A stretch of DNA of 64,000 nucleotides. Source: Cylicocyclus nassatus. Taxonomy: Eukaryota > Nematoda > Chromadorea > Rhabditida > Strongylidae. How positions within the stretch are numbered: the first letter of the stretch is position 1; the number at the start of each line of letters is the position of its first letter. Positions 1-9,884 of this stretch are shown in pieces. The notes below the pieces were generated by a model. The model did no database searches and was not told the origin of the DNA. It saw only the letters and a list, made by a program, of their open reading frames with translations. The stretch lies in assembly GCA_958299035.1 (NCBI GenBank), contig CATQJL010000316.1:20933676-20997675 (forward strand). The letters are read 5' to 3'. The position numbers were made by a program, and so were the translations under genes.

Positions 1-1181
1 CGCCAACTGATGCCAAAACAATAACAAGGGTACTTTGTTTTTTCTCGCATTTTGTTTTGCGGAAACACCTAATGTTTACCGGCGAAGTTGACACAATGGC
101 GTTATTGGCGGGCACCTAGAACAACATTTTTCCAATAGCAAGCAAGGAGTTTGTGTGAGCAGATTTTCAGTGATTTTCCTTGTAACTTGCCAATTGCGAC
201 TATTAAAACGCAGGTACAAGTAAAAAAGATATAGGCTTTGCTAGTTGTACAAAAAATTTTTCACTGTATTATAGCGGGAGTTGATGTATGTCACGCAGTA
301 ATAAAGAATTTTGGATATGAGTGATTTAGTGTACTTATTGTTAGAAGCCCAGTGGTGTTGGGAAGAAAGTTCAAACCGGAAGTCTTTATTCACTCAGCAG
401 AGCTTCATTTCGTTCGTAAAAATTTCCATTCAACAAATTTCTATCGCTTGTGCAACATGCGGAGTAGGACTCCGAACGCGCTGAGATTAGGACAATGGGC
501 TGGAATACATACAATATTGACTTCATTTGTAATAACATGAGGGGAAGGCTTTAATTGCCTGTGCTCTTTGTTTGAATTTTCGAGATTCAAAAGAGCACAA
601 ATGCTATAGGCTATAGTTGATTTCATCCTCATTTTCGGGCAACTCAAGAGGCTTGTAGCAATCCATCGAAACGTCACAACATAAACAAGCTAGGGCCGCG
701 ACAGCTTGAACTGAACTGCGAACCTAGTTTGAGCTTGAGATTTCCCAGCCTCGTTATGCAGGCCATTGAACAATACACCGGCTATCTTTCAATACTCCCG
801 TCAAATCTTGTCGCAGGTCGGGACCCAGCGCGAGGTTTGCAAATGTTTCCGCAAAACTTGGCGTCAAATCTCTTCGCAGCATCCACCATCATAGTAATAA
901 CGAACATTAACAATATGCTATACCAAACGCTTCGATGGCTTCCATTTGCAGTGGATGAATGAAAAGATTTTGTGGTAAAAGGTAAATGAACCAAGATATT
1001 CACAGATTTTCGTTTTGTAATTCTACAAGTTTATAATCTATGATTGCTAATATTCTCGATTACCCAGTCGCGACTTGATGTGGTTAAGCTCTAGTCTATT
1101 CTCTACGTCTCTTACCAATGCGCACCATCACTACAAAAAAGGAAGTCAGGTTCTGGCTCGCGACGTACGTCTCGTCTATAC
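1..1181. other. No gene recognised
   Basis: Only short chance open frames are present. I see no splice-bounded exon, domain motif or terminal repeat. The composition is ordinary AT-rich intergenic DNA. Confidence 0.5.
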
Positions 1182-1217
1182 CGCCTGACGTTTCGACAAA
1201 TATTCCTCGGAGGCCTG
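1182..1217 (-). repeat. Relic of PLE terminal hammerhead region
   Basis: Read on the minus strand, this short block has the same order as the ribozyme region of the PLEs at 4838-4877 and 9656-9695. It runs AGGCCT, then CCGAGGA (one change from the CTGANGA core box), a spacer, then GAAACGTC and AGGC. The rest of the element is not recognisable nearby, so this looks like a truncated remnant. It keeps the GTC triplet preferred at hammerhead cleavage sites, but the spacer no longer forms a convincing stem II. Confidence 0.5.
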
Positions 1218-1417
1218 AAAGGGAATTGCAATTTCATGCTTGTCAATCTGGACAACCAAATGCCTCCTCTAACTTGCAACGTTCAGATCTTGTCTAATAT
1301 CAACGTACTGGGAAACTAATCGAAATAACAGTCACCAACCTTCTATCCACTGCCGAATCGGTCAGTCCGCTCGACTGTGACGGACGTCATTGAGCCCAGT
1401 GCGTCAAAGATCCTACT

Positions 1418-2112
1418 ATAATAACGCGCTAAGAGTGTTTACGTTTTTTGTGTGTCTGTCTGTGTGAATGTCTGTCTGTCACGAAATTCATAGCGCGACC
1501 AGCCAACCTCCTGGGCCCAAATTCTGCACAGCGCTACCCGCAAGAAAGTCCAACATGCAAAAACACGAGCAGATTTGTTGAGTGGATCCCTCAGAAACTG
1601 CCCGTCAAACGGATCCAATTTGCATTTGGGCCGCTGAATGGGGTCCATAATTCCACTTTTTGCAGAGTCGTGGATGTTTATGCCAAGTAAATGTGCAAGC
1701 CATGAACTTAGGCCAAAAAAAGTGATCAAAAGTCCATTACTTTGCAAAAACGGCGCTAAAAAGTATTGATTGCGTAAATAGTCAATTTGCCGAGGTTTTA
1801 GCTGAGCATTTAACGAGATTTTTGCACAAAGATGCAGATCACGGTGACCACTGTTCTCACTGCAACTGTCAAGACCATGGGAATTCAAAAACCCATAAAA
1901 ATTTGCGTTTGTTTTTCTGCAAAAAGTCTCATCCACGCGAAATCACCGATTTCACATAAAAAAGCTTTCGGAATGAGTAGTTGTTCACATTTTGTTCGTA
2001 ATAGTCGGCATTGCTCGGTGAGTTTCAATGCCATCATTATGCGAGAATGAGTAGGGCTGAGATAGTAGAGCCAGTGCGAGCCTCTGCGAAGCAGAGGTGA
2101 CGCACTGGTTTA
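1418..2112 (+). mobile_element. Non-autonomous repeat with terminal hairpin
   Basis: The left end reads CCTACTATAATAACGCGCTA, followed by a (GTCT)n-rich stretch. The right end, about 2072-2109, is a near-perfect hairpin: CCAGTGCG pairs with CGCACTGG and CCTCTGC pairs with GCAGAGG around a GAA loop. The same family lies inverted at 17061-17957, and its last part appears again at 18070-18200. The right ends finish in CTGG or CTGA followed by T and the left end is TC-like. This would fit a Helitron-type element, but no empty site is available to prove it. Confidence 0.5.
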
Positions 2113-2988
2113 TAAATATTCTGTTATAATCATCATAATGATATGAAAGGCAAAATAGTTTTATATTTACCCATCTTAATCTCACGTGTTTTTATGATAG
2201 AACGAATCAAGCGTAGACAATTTTCCCTTTTGTAGCCTAGAGCGGCACAGCAAAACAACTAACGTAAAATACACACTGCAAATCTAGATTTTGATGTTCA
2301 AAGTGAATAACTGCTTGATAGATAAGTCAACGCGTTGCTGATAAGTTAATTCAAGAATACACTTCGAGATCAATCAGAGTTAGAATCATTTGTTTCGTTT
2401 TCGATGCCTGTTTCGTACATCAAGCAGGTGCAATCGTCTCGCGTAAAAAAGGTATTTTGCCTTGAGATCCTGCAGATCCTCCCAATGAAAAAGCTGCCAA
2501 AGACTTGCGCAACTTGAATAATTTAGAGTGAAAATGCAGCCGGTACATCAATTCACAATACCTGTAGCTAACATAGCGTAAGATACTGTAGCAATCTTAG
2601 AAAATATGGACTGCGTAAAATACGGTCATGATCAGCATGTTACCTTTGCCCGATTTTGCAGTTGTCAATAAGTTTTATGAGCGTGAAGTTGCTCCTTAAA
2701 AATTGTAATCCGCGCCTTGACTGTTGACTACTCAGCAGATTTACAGGTTTATGATTCTAGCCAATTATCTGCTGTGTAGGTGTTTTCACCAAGTATCTAT
2801 AGAGTTCAAGTTACATAGTTGAAGCTTGCTGCAGTACTATGATATTTTTCTGGATCTTCAATGACATAATGAATCTAACTTAGGAAGAGCCGCATATGGT
2901 TTTTAGGAAAGAATTTTATGGGGAAGCGTCTCTAGTCCTGGAGCCGAATGCAGAAGTATCCCAGATGGTGGGGTGGGGGCATGTTGAA
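2113..2988. other. No gene recognised
   Basis: AT-rich sequence without a supported exon, RNA gene or repeat boundary. Confidence 0.5.
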
Positions 2989-3345
2989 CAATATACTTGG
3001 GTCCGAATCGAATAGAAATTCGATCATTCGAATAAAACATTCGAATATATTCGTATTCGAAATTCGATATTCGGAGTTCTTCCATTTTCGAATAATATTC
3101 GAAACTCGAATAATTGAGAAAACGGGGTTTCGAATAAAATTCGAAACTCGAATAATCAAAAAACAGGGTTTCGAATATTATTCGAAAACTCGAATAATCA
3201 AAAAACGAGGTTTCGAATATTATTCGAAAACTCGAATAATCAAAAAACGGGGTTTCGAATAGATTTTATTCGAATGTTTTATTCGAATGTTTATTCGAAT
3301 TCGTATTCGAATGTACTCCGTATTCAGATTATTCGACTTTGTTGC
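2989..3345. repeat. TTCGAAT-rich array with 42-bp tandem units
   Basis: The block is built from TTCGAAT and its variants. Between about 3100 and 3270 there are four tandem copies of a roughly 42-bp unit of the form ACTCGAATAATC, A-run, GGGGTTTCGAATATTATTCG. The left edge (CAATATACTTGGGT at 2989) is the reverse complement of ACCCAAGTATATTG near 9870. Related TTCGAAT stretches occur at 4660-4750, 9760-9870 and 16390-16960. Open frames here are repeat artefacts. Confidence 0.75.
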
Positions 3346-4133
3346 AGAGACAAATGCTGAGTATCAAGCTCACTTCGTCCGCGTTTTTTTCCGCAAAACT
3401 CGGTAATGCATCTTTTGCAACCGGTATACCTTTGAACTGTATGGAAAGTCGCATTCTTCCAAATGCTTGCGACAGTAAAAAAAATCATAAGTTTAATTGA
3501 TGTTTTTTCGATCAGTGAGATTGTTCGCACTGCTATTGGCACCAAATCAGCAAAGAAGATATCAAATTCAAGCTCATGTTCTGAGTTCATACTGAATTGA
3601 AATGGCTGTTCTTCTTTTTTTTTGCATTGCTCATGCTTGCGGTACGCAAAGCCCACACTAGTGAGCACTCTTGCTCGCATAAATCATTTCAAAACTGCCT
3701 ATTCGTTACCTTGGAGTTTTTTGCGAATTGATGATATTGAGTAAAGGACATCGCAGTTGTAGAGCAGGATTAGACGGTTTAGATCGCCGTACGCGATTTG
3801 CCAGTGACGAGATATCTTCAGATGTAATGGCAGTTTACCACAAATATTTAGCGTGTACAATATACTAAAATGATAGATGCCCTGCATTCTGTACTTTCAG
3901 AATAGGTTTTGGACAATTTGAGTATTGCCATACCATGTCGCCACTGAAATGCCTGCAGTATGCCCGGGGTTATAGGGGCATTCGTGCTCGCTTCGCGGAG
4001 GAAACCACATGCCTTCGTCTACGACTAGCGTATACCACACAAGACGAAAGTCTCCGATGAACAGGCAATGTATCGTAGCATTTGTGGAATTTAAGTACAT
4101 ATGTGGCCACCTTAATGCTTCAAAAGATCGCAC
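3324..4133 (-). CDS. Unassigned ORF cluster, possible multi-exon gene
   Basis: Three minus-strand open stretches follow one another here: 4133-3897, 3887-3699 and 3680-3324. Some segments look protein-like, for example HECPYNPGHTA in the first and, in another frame bounded by an AG acceptor and a GTATAC donor near 3430-3475, HLEECDFPYSSK. The middle stretch ends at a plausible donor (CTCCAAG followed by GTAACG). I could not chain the exons in phase and do not recognise the family. Cys/His spacing of this sort can occur in small zinc fingers, but that is only a guess. The cluster may equally be chance or an old pseudogene. Confidence 0.25.
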
Positions 4134-4429
4134 ACCTAGCGCTATGAATCCGAACAGCTCGTTAGGTGCTTACACCAAGTTGCAATGTTTCTCATTTTTA
4201 GATTTTAGCTCCAGCCAATTTTATCTTTACTCTGCTAAACGTCTTTGAAATCCAGTGGAAGCCTGACAAATAAGGTCTGCTGTCGAACAAAGCCGCAGGA
4301 TCAAGGTGGTGTATAAATGCGGTTCTTACCCGTGCGGTGGATAACGCGCAAGGATCACGAAGTGCAGCCGCTTACACGGCGCGCGCGACCGCTCAAAGCT
4401 GGCTGGTGCACCTTCACGGATTATGGACA

Positions 4430-4610
4430 AAAATTTGCTTTATCGATTTTATCGATTTTTGGAGAAGTTTGAGCTGCGGGGCTGGGAGTTGGTAGAGGGG
4501 TAAATGAGGGCGCTGATTAAAAATAAAATTTACCATCGATTTCACCGATTTTTGAAAAATCTTAAGCTAGGAGTTGGTATAGGGGATACTAGGGGGCTAA
4601 TTATAATTGA
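4430..4610 (+). repeat. Fragment of Helitron-family internal repeats
   Basis: Two partial units carry the ATCGATTTTATCGATTTTT and GGGGCTGGGAGTTGGTA blocks that make up the interior of the Helitron-like elements at 11007, 32487, 40257 and 56786. No termini are present here, so this is a fragment. Confidence 0.55.
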
Positions 4611-4767
4611 ATCGGCTTTAGAGATATGTCAGCAAGTTTGAGATGTGATTGCTTTAGTTATTCGATAAATTATTCGAATATTTATTCGAAATTCGACTTC
4701 CAATGTTCGAATATATTCGATATTCATTCATTCGATATTTCGAAAGTTTCGCTTTCTTTAAACCTGG

Positions 4768-6573
4768 GCATGATTCGTATAGTAGAAGTACTTCTGTGCC
4801 AAACAGGTTTGTTAGGTGTTCCTTTATTTCCAATCACGGCCTAACGTTTCGACGCCTTTCGTCTTCCTCAGAGGCCTGAAAATGGCTCAAAGTGTTACAC
4901 GAGAAACGAGGCCATCAAGTACCATCTCCATTCCTGCCAGTTCTCAACCTTCGTTCAACATTCCTACCGCAAAAATTGCTATGCCAGAAGATGAACATAC
5001 CCTGTGAACACCGCTACTTGGGGTTCCGCACCGGAAATGATGGTCTTGGCGGATAGAATGGACTATACCATAAAAGCACATAAGTGATCTACAGTCTGCA
5101 TAGAGATATGAAGGGTAGGAAGTCCGTGGTAATTGACAAACACTCATTTTTATTGTTCATTGCTGGATTCTTCGCAGAAATCCAGAATGCTTCTAACGCC
5201 TTCCTCGCCGAGGTTTCCTTTTCGTGTGCCAAGATTTGGCATTTGATATCAAAATCGTCTCCGCCATGCGAATCGTGGCTATGTTTACCCAGAGGTGAAA
5301 ACAATGTTTTGCGCCTTTTATCTGCAAGATGTTCTTTTACGCGAATACTAAGTGTTCTGCCAGTTTCTCCGATATAGATGGCATTGCAGCTAAGACATTC
5401 TAACTGATAAACCACTCCCATTTGTGCACAATCACCTATTTTGCCGTGCGGACAGACTACGCATCGATTTGTTATACAGTAACGATCGTAAAGTCTGTTT
5501 CGAACTAACTGCGTTTTGATATTGTCACCTGGGATGTCGACTAAAACAATATCGTTTTGCAGTTGTGCACGTGAAATGCATTTTCGAAATGCCGCACTGA
5601 TGTTATCGGAAATAAATGGAAGGCACAGTGGGAGCTTATTATCACGGATTTTGTTACCATTCGCCTGATGTTGATCATGTGGCAAGGAATGATAACCGTT
5701 GCTGCAAGCAATCTTGGAGGCCAGATCTCGCGACTCGCATCGTTCTCTTTCTCCGGAGCACATCTGCATAGCCGTTTCAAACATATTCTTGATCACCGCT
5801 CTTTTCGTAGATGCAGGATGCGCTGATTTAACATTCAAAAGGATGTTCTTCGAGCTTTCTTTGCGGTACCATTTCATGCTAACAATACCATTGGATAATC
5901 TTACTTGCGCGTTGAGGTAAGGCAGCCATCCGTCGTGTGGTGTTTCTCGTGTGAGCTTTATGTACTGCGACTGCTGGTTCAAAATTTCGAAACACTTGTC
6001 CATTTCGGACTGTGTTGATGTAAATATGCAGCAGTCATCGATATATTGGCAGTACATCAGCGGCATGCGGGCTAGCACTGGTTCTTCGATCTTACTCATA
6101 AAACAATTGGCGAGAACCGGCGCCAACCTCTGACCCATAGCTAATCCGCGTATCTGGGCGTAGTAAGTCCCAGACCATCTAAAGATGTTGCACTTCAAAC
6201 ATTCGCTTATCAGGGTCATAGTCCGCCTTTTGCCAAGCCCAAAAGTATTGATGGTAGTTGCATGTTTATCCAACAATTCCGATAGCGCTTGCAAGGCTTG
6301 CTCATTCTGCACATTAGTGTAGAGCGAAGTCACATCGAATGACTCGACTACAGTGCTCGGATCAAACTGAACGCTTCGGACTTTTTCGATAAATTCACGA
6401 GAATTGGATAAATGTGCTGGAACTTTGGGAAGCAACTGGCTCACTATCTTATTCAAGAACCACGAAATTCGATCGGTGGGACCGCCAACACAACTGATAA
6501 TAGGTCTAATTTTGTAAGTATCCTCTGACATTGAGCTCATGTCCCGCAAAGAAAGCTTGTGCGTCTTAATCAT
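4768..6573 (-). mobile_element. Penelope-like element, left (inverted) copy
   Basis: This block is a nearly exact inverted copy of 7459-9758. It starts abruptly inside the RT frame near 6573 and runs through RT, GIY-YIG and the 3' region with a hammerhead motif to about 4768, where it meets TTCGAAT repeats. It lacks the N-terminal part found in the right copy (6576-7458), so it is 5'-truncated. PLEs often leave truncated inverted copies next to fuller ones. Unlike the right copy, its frame is unbroken. Confidence 0.85.
4838..4877 (-). ncRNA. Predicted type I hammerhead ribozyme (left PLE)
   Basis: On the minus strand the order is AGGCCT (stem I), CTGAGGA (CUGANGA core), GACG-AAAGG-CGTC (stem II hairpin), GAAA, CGTT and AGGCC (stem I partner). 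The two-base-pair helix III without a loop is typical of the minimal hammerheads known from PLEs. The predicted cut is after the GTT triplet. It is identical to the right-copy motif. Confidence 0.7.
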
Positions 6574-6591
6574 GGTTGAAATGTAGCACAA
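5089..6591 (-). CDS. PLE reverse transcriptase with GIY-YIG endonuclease (5'-truncated, intact frame)
   Basis: A 500-residue open frame encodes the catalytic part of a Penelope-like retrotransposon protein. PLEs use the RT for target-primed reverse transcription and a C-terminal GIY-YIG nuclease to nick DNA. Visible RT motifs are the region after IKTHK (residues 8-12), motif A FDVTSLYTN (85-93, Asp86), motif B GLAMGQRLAP (149-158) and the catalytic YIDD (183-186). A Cys-rich linker (CVVCPHGKIGDC) leads to GVVY (392-395) and AIYIGETGR (404-412) of the GIY-YIG domain, followed by an RVKEHL helix. The N-terminal PLE domain is missing because the copy is truncated. The first ATG lies in flanking sequence, so natural translation is doubtful. 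The family call is secure; activity is not shown. Confidence 0.9.
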   Translation of the reverse strand: MCYISTMIKTHKLSLRDMSSMSEDTYKIRPIISCVGGPTDRISWFLNKIVSQLLPKVPAHLSNSREFIEKVRSVQFDPSTVVESFDVTSLYTNVQNEQALQALSELLDKHATTINTFGLGKRRTMTLISECLKCNIFRWSGTYYAQIRGLAMGQRLAPVLANCFMSKIEEPVLARMPLMYCQYIDDCCIFTSTQSEMDKCFEILNQQSQYIKLTRETPHDGWLPYLNAQVRLSNGIVSMKWYRKESSKNILLNVKSAHPASTKRAVIKNMFETAMQMCSGERERCESRDLASKIACSNGYHSLPHDQHQANGNKIRDNKLPLCLPFISDNISAAFRKCISRAQLQNDIVLVDIPGDNIKTQLVRNRLYDRYCITNRCVVCPHGKIGDCAQMGVVYQLECLSCNAIYIGETGRTLSIRVKEHLADKRRKTLFSPLGKHSHDSHGGDDFDIKCQILAHEKETSARKALEAFWISAKNPAMNNKNECLSITTDFLPFISLCRL

Positions 6592-9444
6592 AAGAACAAG
6601 CTTGTAAACGTCTCATGCCTGGTGAACGTTGGAGGAGGATTGAGGATGGGTCAAAGCTTATCTGTGATTCGATGCGGTCTAGAATCAAATCCAAACTCCG
6701 CGCAAAGTACGACCGACTTTTGACTGAACTCTGCAGAAATTGTTCATGTGACAGAAGTAGCAAACCTTGCTACCGCTCTAATGGACTTGCATCTGAGAAT
6801 GAAGTAACAACTAGAGTTACGATAATTGGCAACACTCAACTATCTTCTAACATCACCGAGCTTCTGAGCCTTGGTCCTTCGTTCTCGCCTGCACAGAACA
6901 TCAACGCTATGACTTGCCGCAAGATAGTAGGAAGTTTTACAAGCTCAGAGACACTCTTAGACTGAGAGCCAAATACGGTAGTCCAACAGTTGCAGCTCGC
7001 GATAATAACAGCTTACTACCGACCATTCCCTTCCCTCAATCATTTTACAAAGAACCACCACCCGTCCCCGAGATAGATATGAAGTTCCATCTCTTATGCT
7101 CTGGTGTTTTCGAAGTTTTGAATAGAGAAAAACATCAACATCAGAATAACCTTACACCTAAACAGTGGCAAGGTTTTAAAGAGATACGTGAGCTAATCTT
7201 GAACGGCACGGTGCGACTATCTGTAAGCGATAAGGGAGGCGAATTCGTAGTAATGCCTCAAGAATTGGATCGTCGAATAACAACAGCTCATCTAGCGGAC
7301 ACCACAACGTACAGAGTAGTTTCTGCCAAAGACTTCCAATCTCAGTGTAGAAAACTGAATGACGCTTGGACCGTGATAGCAAAATCTGCCGGACTTGACG
7401 ACAGATTCATAAAGAGGTTAAATTCAGATGTCCAAGTTGTCCGGTGTTTTACAGCCTGATTAAGACGCACAAGCTTTCTTTGCGGGACATGAGCTCAATG
7501 TCAGAGGATACTTACAAAATTAGACCTATTATCAGTTGTGTTGGCGGTCCCACCGATCGAATTTCGTGGTTCTTGAATAAGATAGTGAGCCAGTTGCTTC
7601 CCAAAGTTCCAGCACATTTATCCAATTCTCGTGAATTTATCGAAAAAGTCCGAAGCGTTCAGTTTGATCCGAGCACTGTAGTCGAGTCATTCGATGTGAC
7701 TTCGCTCTACACTAATGTGCAGAATAAGCAAGCCTTGCAAGCGCTATCGGAATTGTTGGATAAACATGCAACTACCATCAATACTTTTGGGCTTGGCAAA
7801 AGGCGGACTATGACCCTGATAAGCGAATGTTTGAAGTGCAACATCTTTAGATGGTCTGGGACTTACTACGCCCAGATACGCGGATTAGCTATGGGTCAGA
7901 GGTTGGCGCCGGTTCTCGCCATTTGTTTTATAAGTAAGATCGAAGAACCAGTGCTAGCCCGCATGCCGCTGATGTACTGCCGATATATCGATGACTGCTG
8001 CATATTTACATCAACACAGTCCGAAATGGACAACTGTTTCGAAATTTTGAACCAGCAGTCGCAGTACATAAAGCTCACACGAGAAACACCACACGACGGA
8101 TGGCTGCCTTACCTCAACGCGCAAGTAAGATTATCCAATGGTATTGTTAGCATGAAATGGTACCGCAAAGAAAGCTCGAAGAACATCCTTTTGAATGTTA
8201 AATAGCGCATCCTGCATCTACGGAAAGAGCGGTGATCAAGAATATGTTTGAAACGGCTATGCAGATGTGCTCCGGAGAAAGAGAACGATGCGAGTCGCGA
8301 GATCTGGCCTCCAAGATTGCTTGCAGCAACGGTTATCATTCCTTGCCACATGATCAACATCAGGCGAATGGTAACAAAATCCGTGATAATAAGCTCCCAC
8401 TGTGCCTTCCATTTATTTCCGATAACATCAGTGCGGCATTAACCATAGTGCTTCCACTAATGAGATCAACCAGTCTTACTCACAGCATATCCCTCACCGT
8501 AGCCCAGTCCCACCCCCACCTCTGTCGGATATCAGTCGCGCATAGTTGTTAGACGTTCATCCCTACAACTCCCAGTGAATCTTGCTCTCTTTTATAGCAA
8601 CTATTCAGCCGGGGTTACGTCAGCTAGCTTTTACCGGGGGGCTCGCTGACACCCAAAAACAGGGTCTTCATCAACTTTAGAAGAAGCAAGATTCTACAGA
8701 TTGTCTGGACATAGCGCTTTTTCCTTTGGTATGCTGCAATTAATGGCTACATCGTCATTATCGAGCTTCGGTAATTGTCTTGTTTAGTTTTGTTTCCCAT
8801 TTATATCTCTTCTTGCTTCTGTGACTGAGGATTGGCTGGTTTCTTGTCCTAATTCTGTGTTACCTTGATTTCCTGTTCGATTTTGATTTTTTAATGGTGC
8901 ACCGCGAGTGTATGCATAAAATAAAATAAAATAAAATAAAAAATTTCGAAAATGCATTTCACGTGCACAACTGCAAAACGATATTGTTTTAGTCGACATC
9001 CCAGGTGACAATATCAAAACGCAGTTAGTTCGAAACAGACTTTACGATCGTTACTGTATAACAAATCGATGCGTAGTCTGTCCGCACGGCAAAATAGGTG
9101 ATTGTGCACAAATGGGAGTGGTTTATCAGTTAAAATGTCTTAGCTGCAATGCCATCTATATCGGAGAAACTGGCAGAACACTTAGTATTCGCGTAAAAGA
9201 ACATCTTGCAGATAAAAGGCGCAAAACATTGTTTTCACCTCTGGGTAAACATAGCCACGATTCGCATGGCGGAGACGATTTTGATATCAAATGCCAAATC
9301 TTGGCACACGAAAAGGAAACCTCGGCGAGGAAGGCGTTAGAAGCATTCTGGATTTCTGCGAAGAATCCAGCAATGAACAATAAAAATGAGTGTTTGTCAA
9401 TTACCACGGACTTCCTACCCTTCATATCTCTATGCAGACTGTAG
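6576..9444 (+). pseudogene. Broken PLE RT/GIY-YIG gene
   Basis: The pieces in order are an N-terminal domain (6576-6965, ending in a GNTQLSSNITELL-type segment usual before the PLE core), a continuation in another frame (6914-7459), the RT core (7444-8205) with FDVTSLYTN, GLAMGQRLAP and YIDDCCIF, and, after the insertion, the GIY-YIG domain (9112-9444) with AIYIGETGR. The break near 7440 is a one-base frame change just before IKTHK. The break at 8204 is a missing C relative to the left copy (AAATAGCG against AAATCAGCG). With three frame changes and an insertion it cannot make a full protein. Confidence 0.85.
8441..8942 (+). mobile_element. 3' fragment of a non-LTR retrotransposon or SINE
   Basis: These 502 bp are absent from the otherwise identical left PLE copy. 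They are flanked by ATT on both sides (probable short target duplication) and end in a (TAAAA)n tail preceded by AATGGTGCACCGCGAGTGTA. A related tail occurs at about 33520-33630. The microsatellite-like tail fits RTE/CR1-type LINEs or their SINEs. No RT frame is present. Confidence 0.7.
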
Positions 9445-9655
9445 ATCACTTATGTGCTTTTATGGTATAGTCCATTCTATCCGCCAAGACCATCATTTCC
9501 GGTGCGGAACCCCAAGTAGCGGTGTTCACAGGGTATGTTCATCTTCTGGCATAGCAATTTTTGCGGTAGGAATGTTGAACGAAGGTTGAGAACTGGCAGG
9601 AATGGAGATGGTACTTGATGGCCTCGTTTCTCGTGTAACACTTTGAGCCATTTTC

Positions 9656-9695
9656 AGGCCTCTGAGGAAGACGAAAGGCGTCGAAACGTTAGGCC
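9656..9695 (+). ncRNA. Predicted type I hammerhead ribozyme (right PLE)
   Basis: Stem I 5' strand is AGGCCT at 9656-9661. The CTGAGGA core is at 9662-9668, stem II GACG/CGTC at 9670-9682 with an AAAGG loop, GAAA at 9683-9686, CGTT at 9687-9690, and the stem I 3' strand AGGCC at 9691-9695. All invariant hammerhead core positions are kept. Helix III is only two base pairs, so cleavage would probably need dimerisation or tertiary contacts, as described for PLE hammerheads. It lies downstream of the GIY-YIG stop, where PLE terminal repeats usually carry such motifs. Confidence 0.7.
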
Positions 9696-9758
9696 GTGAT
9701 TGGAAATAAAGGAACACCTAACAAACCTGTTTGGCACAGATGTACTTCTACTATACGA

Positions 9759-9882
9759 ATCATTCGATATTTTTGATTTTCCGAATTTATTCGATATTCG
9801 TTTATTCGAGATTTTTTATTTTCGAGTTTATTCGATATTCATTCATTCGATAAAAAATTATCGAATTACCCAAGTATATTGA
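9759..9882. repeat. TTCGAAT repeats bounding the PLE pair
   Basis: TTCGATATT-type repeats mirror those at 4660-4750 and end in ACCCAAGTATATTG, the inverted match of the left edge at 2989. This suggests that the PLEs inserted into an older element made of these repeats. Confidence 0.55.
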
Positions 9883-9884
9883 AC

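Larger units (their letters stand above)
6574..9758 (+). mobile_element. Penelope-like element, right (longer) copy
   Basis: This copy extends further 5' than the left one and contains the N-terminal PLE domain. It then has the RT, GIY-YIG and 3' region with the hammerhead motif, ending near CATTCGATA at about 9758. It is disrupted by frameshifts near 6910, 7440 and 8204 and by a 502-bp insertion at 8441-8942. The left copy is continuous at the last two sites, so those lesions are specific to this copy. Confidence 0.85.

Noticed and set aside
2948..3262. 104-codon frame with repeated IIKKRGFEYYS peptide
   Set aside because: Translation of the 42-bp TTCGAAT tandem repeat; no other coding evidence.
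5084..6133. Plus-strand frames of 60-97 codons opposite the left PLE
   Set aside because: They are exact antisense shadows of the RT/GIY-YIG gene and recur identically at the other PLE copy.
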